A DNA stretch of 64,000 bases, from contig JAHWIR010000008.1 of NCBI GenBank assembly GCA_019322435.1, forward strand, positions 1 through 64,000, given 5' to 3'. The notes under the pieces are model-generated. The model searched no databases and had not been told where the DNA came from. It was given only the letters and a program-made list of their open reading frames with translations. Both the position numbers and the translations under genes were made by a program. The stretch is from Candidatus Woesearchaeota archaeon. Lineage in GTDB: Archaea; Nanobdellota; Nanobdellia; Woesearchaeales; WJKL01. Below are positions 1 to 9,500 of the stretch, piece by piece; position 1 is the stretch's first letter; each line of letters opens with the position of its first letter.

Positions 1-595
1 ATTCTAAGTAGCCTCCTAAGAAGTTATCAAAGTCTGGACATAGATTTGTTATGTTTGAACCGTCGCATTGCTCTCCTGTGTTAATGGTTCCGTCTCCGCA
101 GAAGCCTGGTGGTGGATTTCCTGTACATTGTGATGTGTTCCACAAGCAGTCATTTGTGCATGTCAGGTTTCCTCCTGTGAAGCTGTCTATGTCTGAGCAG
201 GTTAATCCATCTAGATTTCCGTCATCGCATTGTTCTGTTGTCCAGTTTATGAATCCGTCTCCGCATTGTGAAACTAATGAGCAATAAGAGGTATTGATTA
301 AACAATTAGTGCATGTTAAGTATCCTCCAGTAAATGTATCGAAGTCTGTGCATAGCAAGTCAGTGTAGTTGTAGTCTGTTGCAGAAACATTATCACATGT
401 CTCTCCTGTATTGATGATTCCATCTCCGCAAACTCCTGCTGTTCCTCCTGTGCAATTTGATGTGTTTATCTGGCAGCTAGAATCACAGCTTAGTGAGCCT
501 GCTGTGAAGTCATCAAAGTCTGAGCATACTCTTCCACTCAGGTCTGCACCATCACAGGTTTCTCCTATGTTAACTAAGCTGTTTCCGCACAATGG
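1..595 (-). repeat. Cys-rich CGDGxxNxGExCD repeats (within giant protein)
   Basis: At least four units of 50-55 residues each contain CGDG-x-IN-x-GE-x-CDG, then C-x-DFDxFTGG-x-L-x-C and a closing N-T-S-x-C. The pattern resembles the DUF4215/myxobacterial Cys-rich repeat. The fourth unit is cut by the window edge, so the number of copies is unknown. Confidence 0.78.
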
Positions 596-3500
596 AGGGA
601 TATAGGTATAGACTGTGGTTGTTTCAGTAGTTTCATCAAATAATTCACCACCAGTATCATTGTAGTAAGTGACGTTTGCATAGTTTGTCAACAGTGTATT
701 GTTAGCTATTGTGCCATTTACAAATACAGTTATATTTATAGAGTAGGTTGTTCCATTGGTCAGATTGCCGAGGAACCATGTGGTGTTGTCTGGTGAAGTT
801 GGAGCTGGAGATGCTGAGACAAATGTAACATTAGGATCATATACTTCTTTAACAGTTACATTAGTAGCGTTGTTTCCTGTTACGTCTATAATTAAGGTAT
901 AATTCAATAAGGAGCCATTATAAGTTGGGTCTGGATTGTCTGTTTTTGTCAGTGTCAGGTTGGTTGGCTCTACCCAAGCTAAGATGGTTATATTTACTAT
1001 ACTGCTATTCTGAGGAGATATATAAGCAGGATATTCTACAGACTCAAATATACTAAAGAATTCCCATACTGTTCCTGGAGTTCCATTTGCTATAACTATC
1101 CATGTTACATTGCACTGCTCTCCTGCTGTCATGCTGCCAAGACAAGGTGTGTCAGAGGCATTCTGCGGATTATTTGATGTTGTATAGAATGGACTTCCAG
1201 AACCTTTTGGTATTATTCCAGGTTTTGAAAATACTGAAGAAATGCTTGTTGTTTCATTGGCCTCAGTATAAAGTTCAGATCCAGTAGCATTATAGTAAGT
1301 TACATTAACATAGTTTGTTAATATGGTTGTACCAGCTGTAATGTTTGCTCTTACAGTTATATTGATGGTGTAGGTTCCTGCTGTTAGGTTGCCTAATTGC
1401 CATATATTATTGCTGACATTTGGGGCTGGTGATGCTGACTGGTATGTTACATTTGGATCATAGAGTTCTGTTACTGTTACATTTGTAGCATTGCCTGTTA
1501 TGTCTAGGGTTATAGTATAGTTCAGCAATGAATCGTTGTTGACTGGGTCTGGGTTGTCTGTTTTTGTTACAGTTATATTTGTTGGCTGCTGTATAGGGGC
1601 AAGAATAGTTAGATTATTGCTGCAGTTCTCATCACCATCTTGAGATCCATCATTTGGAGTGATGCATGCTTTCCACACATCTCCAATTTCTGTCTCCTGT
1701 GAAACAATCAGATCTGTTCTGCTGTTATTTAAGGCAAGGATCTGTTCTGGTGATAATACTCTGTTAAAAATCATCACTTCGTCTATTGTTCCGTTGAAAA
1801 AAAGATTAATTGACTCAAAAGTAGCTATTTTAAGATAATGAGTTGATTGAGAAATATCTCCATTTACTGAAGAAATATCTGTTGTTTTTTCCTCAATACC
1901 ATCAACATATTGGGTCATATTTCCATCTCTATTCCAAGTTACTGCAATATGATGCCAGTTTCCGTCTGAAACATTTTTTCCAGAATCTACGTTTACAAAA
2001 TCTCCTGCATTTCCATCGCCTATTCCTGATTCTACATTTCCATCTTTTAAATTCAGATTAAATCCTTTTCCATTAGTAGCATAAGAAGAGCTTCTTTCTA
2101 CAATCACGCCCATATAACTCGGACTGACAGTTGTTTTTATCCATGCTGTTATTGAAAAATCTCCGGTTCCAATATCCTGGGTAAAATAATTTTGTACATC
2201 AATATAATCATTATCTCCATCAAATTCATAAGTTCCTTTTCCATCATAACCGATTGATGGACCCCAAGCAGGATCTCCATTAACATCCCCGTCATATCCA
2301 TTGCCAGAATAATCCTTTGTATAGGTAAAATTAGAACCTCCCTCAAAAGGCATGTTTAACAAAGTGATTGAAGTATCATTTCTATACCAATTTATAATAT
2401 TCTTAACTGGATCTCCATCAGGATCACTTGTGCTTTGGTTATATACTGTAAGATTCTCATTTGTGCCATTATTTCCATAACTTGAATTCAATATTGGAAT
2501 TCCTTGTGTTGGGGGGTTATTGACAGGCACAACTATTGTAATATTAACTCTGTTTGTATCATCATTAATACTCATATTAGAGGTTATGTTTGCATCAGCA
2601 AAGAACTCCCAAGTCAAACCAACTGGCCCTGTTGCATTTACCCAGAATGTTACTAACTGAGATTGTCCTGCATTTAATGTTATTGGATATGGGTTTGAGG
2701 ATTTGTTTGTATAGAATGGAATGGTTCCAGGTATTGTTGAGATTAATCCTGTTTTTACTCCTGGTAATGGTGCAGATATATTTATGAATTTCTTTATCCA
2801 CCAGTCTTCATCACTTGTTCCTGATATCAGGTTTTGTCCAGAGCCGGCTACGTATAGGCTATATCCTGTATTGTCTAAGGCTGCTGCATAAGCAAAATCA
2901 TCATCTCCAACTCCGTCAAAACTAATATCCCAGTCTGAGGTGTCTTCTGTTGCATTTGGATAGAATTTCTTTATCCACCAGTCACCCTCGCTTGAGCCTG
3001 AGATGATATTATCACCAAAGCCCACAACATATACATTATCACTAGAGTCTATAACAACAGATCTTGCAACGTCAAAACCGCCTGCTGCAAAGGTCATATC
3101 CCATGCTGTGTCTTCTGTTCCATTTGGATAATATTTTTTAATCTGCCAGTCTCCGTCATCCCTTCCTACTACATATAGATTATCATTTGAATCAACTGCT
3201 GCTGAATAAGCAAAATTACTAGTAGAAAACGGCAAATAAAATGATTTGTTCCAGTTTGTTATGTATTCTGTTCCATTTGGATAGAATTTCTTTATCCACC
3301 ATTGATAATAGTAAGGAGTTGGTGTTGTATCACTACCAATGCCTACTACATATACATTGTTATTTGAATCAACAACAACATCAAATGCTCTCTCATAAGA
3401 TGAATTGCCGTCAAAAGTCTTGTCCCAGTTTGCTGTATCTTCTGTTCCATTTGCATATATCTTCTTGAGCCACCAGTCACTATCATCAGATCCACCGCAA

Positions 3501-6500
3501 TTAGTGCATCCTACTACATATAAGCTATTATTTGAATCTAGTGCTGCGGATTCTGCAATATCCCATGAAGACATGCTAAAACTCAGGTTCCAGTGTGTTG
3601 TATTTTCATTTCCATCTGGATCAAATTTCTTGATTCTCCATTTTGAATTAGCATCTCCTACTACAAATATATTATCGTTTGAATCTATAGCTATTCCTTT
3701 AGCTGCGTGGGAATAAAGTTGAGAAAGGCTTTTATTCCAGTTTACACCATCTTCTGTTCCATTTGCATAGAATTTCTTAAGCCACCAGTAAGGTGTTACA
3801 AAAGTACTATTTCTATAGCCTACTACATACACATCGTTGTTTGAATCAACAGCCACATCATATGCTTCATCACCATTTTCTGTTCCAAATGTCAGATTCC
3901 AACTTGTGTCTTCTTGAACAGGGTCTAGGCTGACATTGATCTCTCCGCAGTCTGCATTCAGGCAAGATACATTTACTGTGAATTCAAAGAACTGGTTCTG
4001 GGTTACGTTTTTGTCTGTGGTTGGATTGTAAAGAGAGATATTTACTACTGGCTGGATTGTGGCTTCTATTCCAAATCTCTTTATCCACCAATCATTTCCG
4101 CTTGAGCCTGAGATTAGATTGGTTCCTTGACCAACAGCGTATAAGATAGGATTATTTGGATCTACTGCTAATGAATATGCTTCATCAACTCCTCCGCTTC
4201 CATCATAAGTAAGGTTCCATGTTGCGTTTTCTGTTCCATCTGAATGGAGTTTCTTTATCCACCAATCACCACTGCTGGCTCCTGAGATTAAATTGTAGCC
4301 ATATCCTGCTATGTAAACATAGTCATTTTCATCTATAGCTAAGGAGTATATTCTATCAACACTAGAAGCGCCATCAAATGACAGATTCCAATTGGCTGTG
4401 TCTTCTACTCCTGATGAGCTGAATTTCTTGATCCAGAGATCTTGATTAGTTGAGCCTACTAAATTAGAACCAGAGCCAGCTACATAGACATTGTCATTTG
4501 AATCAATTGCTACTGAGTAAGCAATATCAGAGAATGTGCCTCCAGTACTAAATGTCTTGTTCCAGTTAGATGTGTCTTCTACTCCTGCTGAGCTGAATTT
4601 CTTGATCCACCAGTCCAAACCGCTTGAACCTGAGACTAGATTGTTTCCAATGCCTGCTACATAGACATTATTGTTTGAATCAACTGCTACTGAGTAAGCT
4701 GCAGATCTTCCTCCTTGTTTAAATGATAAATTCCAGTTAGCTGTGTCTTCTACTCCTGCTGAGCTGAATTTCTTGATCCACATGCCTTCATCAGTTGATA
4801 ATGAAGATGTTGAATAAGTTCCTACAACATAGACATTATTACTAGAGTCAAAAGCTACTGACCAAGCCCAATCACGGCTGTTAGCATATCCGCTATCAAG
4901 AGTAAGATTCCAGTTAGCTGTGTCTTCTGTTCCGTCTGAAGAGAATTTCTTGATCCACCAATCATAACCATTTCCGGCTGTGAATAATTCAGCTCCAACA
5001 ACATAGACATTATTATTAGAGTCAATAGATACGTCATAAGGGATTCCAAGATATACACTGTTTCCATATGTTTTGTTCCAGTTAGATGTATCTTCTACTC
5101 CTGCTGAGCTGAATTTCTTGAGCCACCAATCATAACTGCTTGTTCCTGAAATTAGGTTTTGTCCAGAGCCTATTACATAGACGTTTCCATTTGAATCAAC
5201 ATCTACTGAATAAGCTACGTCTCCTCCTCCTGTACCATCAAATGTTAAGTTCCAATGAGTTGTGTTTTCTTGTCCATCTGTCTCTGATGTTTGGAATGTT
5301 GCTGCTCCTGTAACAGCATTGCTGAAGAATGCCTTCAAGCTATTGAATAAATCTTGCAGGAACGGATCCAGAGTAGCATTTAGATTGCCGCATTCTCCTA
5401 TTGTGCAGTTTACTCCTGCTGTGAAATTGAATGGGATTCCATTGTAGACGGTTCTGTTTCCAGTAACTGCATAAGGCACTAAGATGCCCCATGGCAAAGT
5501 CCAATTTTCAGAGTAGTTGTCTTGTCCGCCTGCATTGATGCAGGAAACATTTAATGTCCAATTTCCAGAATCCAAGATGTATTGATTATAATCATAATAC
5601 CACCAGTCTCCAGAAGTGCTTGTATAGTCTCCATCTATTTTATTGTCATTGTCTTCTACATTTCTCAAGAGATAGGTAACATTTTCACCATAAGTACAGT
5701 TTACCCTAATTTGAGTCAGGTTGATTCCATAGGTCATATTAGAGCAGTTGATCCAAGCACTGTCATTATAGCATTGCACTTCAACTATTTGCGGTGCTGG
5801 AGGAGATGCAGGTAACAAAGGCAGATAGTCTCCTCCATTGTGGATTGAAGCAGAGCCGTTATATGGAAGTTCAGTGTCTCCGATATAGTCTCCTGAAACA
5901 TTTGGGACTCCAACTAATGTTGCATTTCCATTGTCTGTTCCGTTATAATCATGCCAGAAGTTTCCTCCTTGGCAAGGTCCGTAAACTATAGTAAGATATC
6001 CAGGGATAGAGCAGTTATAGGTTGTATTCCATTGGTTGTTTCCCCTGTCGTCTATATTTATTGTGTTGTTGAAGTGATTGTTATAGAACAGGTTATTCTT
6101 GGCATATTCGTCTCTAGCAGATTCTCTTGTTACCCTTAAACCATAGCTGTTATTGATTATGGTGTTGTCCCTGATTGTATTGCCTTTAACATGAGCATAT
6201 CTATCTCCTCCATGGTCGTCGCAGTCTCCATCATTTTTCTCTGGGTCATTGCTGAAGTATAAGGCATATTGGTTATATTGCAGCGTATTGCCTATTATCT
6301 GGTTATCATAGATATCTGCTGCATAGCAATGATCATCGCATGCGTATATTCCCCTATATTTGTTCCAGGCTTCGTCTGACAAGAAATAAATAGCCTTATT
6401 GCAATGAGTTATTGTGTTATCCCTGATGATATGGTTTCTTGCTTCTCTTTTATCCTCATAGTACAAACAGCCAGTAATGATGCTTGTTGCTCTTGCATCA

Positions 6501-9500
6501 GCATCTGCTTCAAATTCTATTCCTTTGCTGAAGTTTGATATGATGCAGTTTTTAATAACAGAATTCTTGAATGTAAAGTCTATATCTCCTGTTCCTACAA
6601 AGCTGATTCCTGAATAGCTTCCTGCTCCTCTTATATAATTTTGCTGGCAGTCTATGGTTACATCAGTGATAGTATCTTCAGGCAATTCGAAAGGAAATGC
6701 AATATTAACTCCTCCTTGAATATTTATTCCGTTGCTATTTGGGCAGTATAGGTTTCCATTTAGGATTACTTCTTTGTGGTTGTCTAGCGGAGTTATTGTC
6801 TCTCCGCATTCAAATACCCAGGTCCAATGAGCCAAAGGATGAGGATCATAGTCAACATTATATGGAGAAGCGCTTGTTTGCTCAATTACAGCTCCTCCGA
6901 CAACTGAAAGATTATAATCACGTCTTGGACTATTGTCATAATCTGCCTGGCTGTAATCTGACCAGAAATTGCCTACTATTGAAGAATTCCAGTCATTGGT
7001 TCCTGCATCATATGCATTATTATCTCCTGTGTTGTTGAAATAGTTGTGATAGATTAATCCTGAATCAGAGGTAGAGGTGACATTAATACCAATATCATTC
7101 TGAAGAAGCAGGTTGTAGTGTATATAGGCATCATCTGAATTATCTACAAAGATTCCCTGGCTGAAATTGTAAAGAGCGCAGTGTTCTATCTCTGCGCTGT
7201 TGACGTTGCTTACATTGATTCCAATACCTGTTCCTTGTCCAGTTATATAGATATCATTGCAGTCAAGGCTTACGCTGTCTTCAATTATATTAAGGCCATT
7301 AGAAGTACAGTTTCTTAAATTATTAACAGCAGTTATAGTGGTATCTCCAATAAGCTCATCATTGCATCTTATTATTGCCAAAGGCAGATAATCTTGAACA
7401 TTATCCTGCAGTCTTGTACTGTATGTTGGGCTCCAAGGAAGGAAGTCATCTCCAAACCCATCTCCATTCCTGTCTGTTGCATTCCTCTGCTCATAATAAT
7501 CATACCAGAAATTTCCTCCTAAGCAAGGTCCTCCGATTATGTTTGTTTCTGAACAGTTTATTGAGGTGTTCCAGTTGTTGTTGCTTCCGTTATCACGTGC
7601 ATTATAGGCATTATTGAAATAGTTATCATAGATTAAGTTGTTATTTGAAAATGGATTTGTATAGATGCCCCATCCAACTGATTCTGATATGTTGTTGGTT
7701 CTTATGGTGTTGTAATCTGAATAGTAAAAGAATACGCCTCTATTATTATTATAGAGTTCATTATCTAATACTAGGTTATAAGCTGGGTCTGCCGAATATC
7801 TAATCTCAATTCCATCAGTGTTATTGTGAATCAGATTTCCTATTATATTGTTGTAGCGGGATTGCAGATAAATTCCCTCAGCAGAACTGTTGTAGATTTT
7901 ATTGTAGGTTATGTTGTTTCTTCTAGCATCATTACTGGTCCAAATTCCACGGCTTCCAGAATATTTAATAGTGTTATTTCTTATCTTATTGTAAATACCA
8001 TAAGATGCGATTCCAGTACCTCCAGAATATTCAATAGTGTTATTTATTAGTTGGACATATCCCGTATTAAATGATGAATAAGCAGTAATTCCCTCTCCAG
8101 CACTATTGTATATTTTATTTGACACTATATGGCTTTTCTGATTGCAATATAGGCCATCACTTCCAGAATAATAGATTGTGTTGTTTGTTGCATTTGAATA
8201 AGAAGCCATATAGATTCCATCTTCGGTTGTGGTGTTATAGACAAGATTATTTTCTACAGTAGCATACAACCAAATACGGATTCCGCCTCCAGCATCATAT
8301 ACTTCATTGTCCCTGGCAATGCTGTGGTCAGACTGCTCAAAATCTATTCCCCAGCTAGCTGTATTATTAACAAAGTTTTCTATGACCTTGGAATAATCAT
8401 AGCGGCAGCGTATTCCTGTGGCAGAAGAATTATAGACTGTATTATTGAAGAAATTTGTATGTGTAAGTGAACTTGAATAGAGTCCGTCACTGGATGAATC
8501 ATACACTGTATTGTTCTGTATTGTTGCATTTCCTGTTGTAGAAGTATAGCTGGTTAGATACACGCCTATGTTGACATCAGATATGTTGTTGTTCTCTATA
8601 TTTTCTGTGTATATAATTCCGTTCAGGTTTTTTGCAAGGTGAATTCCTGTCAAATCAATATTGTTTATAACATTGTTTTGGACTGAGTTGTTCATTCCAT
8701 TGATTATATATATTCCGAAGTTGCTGTTGACAGTAGTAGAGTCCTTGACAACACTATTATCTGTTGCCCTCAGGTGGATAGCATCAGAGGTTAATCCAGC
8801 ATTATCTATGGTTACATTACTGATGTAGGAATTATCTGAATTACAGAGTATGACTAATGAATATGCATCAGTGTCTTGAAGAATGACATTTGGTGTTAGA
8901 CTTCTGTGGAATATTGGCTTGTTGTCGTTTCCTCCTGTGTTTGTATCATCAATATTATTGTAGCAACTTCCTTCATGCAGGATAGACCAGTCTGTATTGT
9001 TATAAAGCGTATTTCCAGTGAAAGTGTTGTTGTCTCCAGCACCTCCGGTGCCAGTACTGATATAGATTCCTGTATCTGAATTTATCGCTGTGTTGTCTAT
9101 AAAGCTGCTTGAATCTACATATTCAAGATATATGCCATTGGTGTTGTTTGTCATATTGTTGTTGTAGACATAATTGTTGTCATTATCTGCTGTACATTCT
9201 CCACTAGTGATATAAATACCTGTTCCGCTGTTGTACTGTATTGTATTGTTTGTTATATTCATATTGTCTGCAGATCCTAATCGGATTCCTGCACCGCTGT
9301 TTATGATTGTGTTGTTATGGATTATAGTGTCTCTTATCCCACTTACACACGATCCACACCATGAGAAGATGCCAGAAGCACGTGAATTGTTTATCACGTT
9401 GTTTATGATTGTGAATTCAATTCCATTAACAGCTATACCATGTTGAGAACTGCCTGTATAATTGATATAGTTTGAATCAATGGTTATGTTTGTTGGGGTG

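Noticed and set aside
2780..5255. CRISPR-like or tandem DNA repeats
   Set aside because: The repeated segments have a period of about 165-170 bases and encode propeller blades in one open frame; spacers are not unique short sequences.
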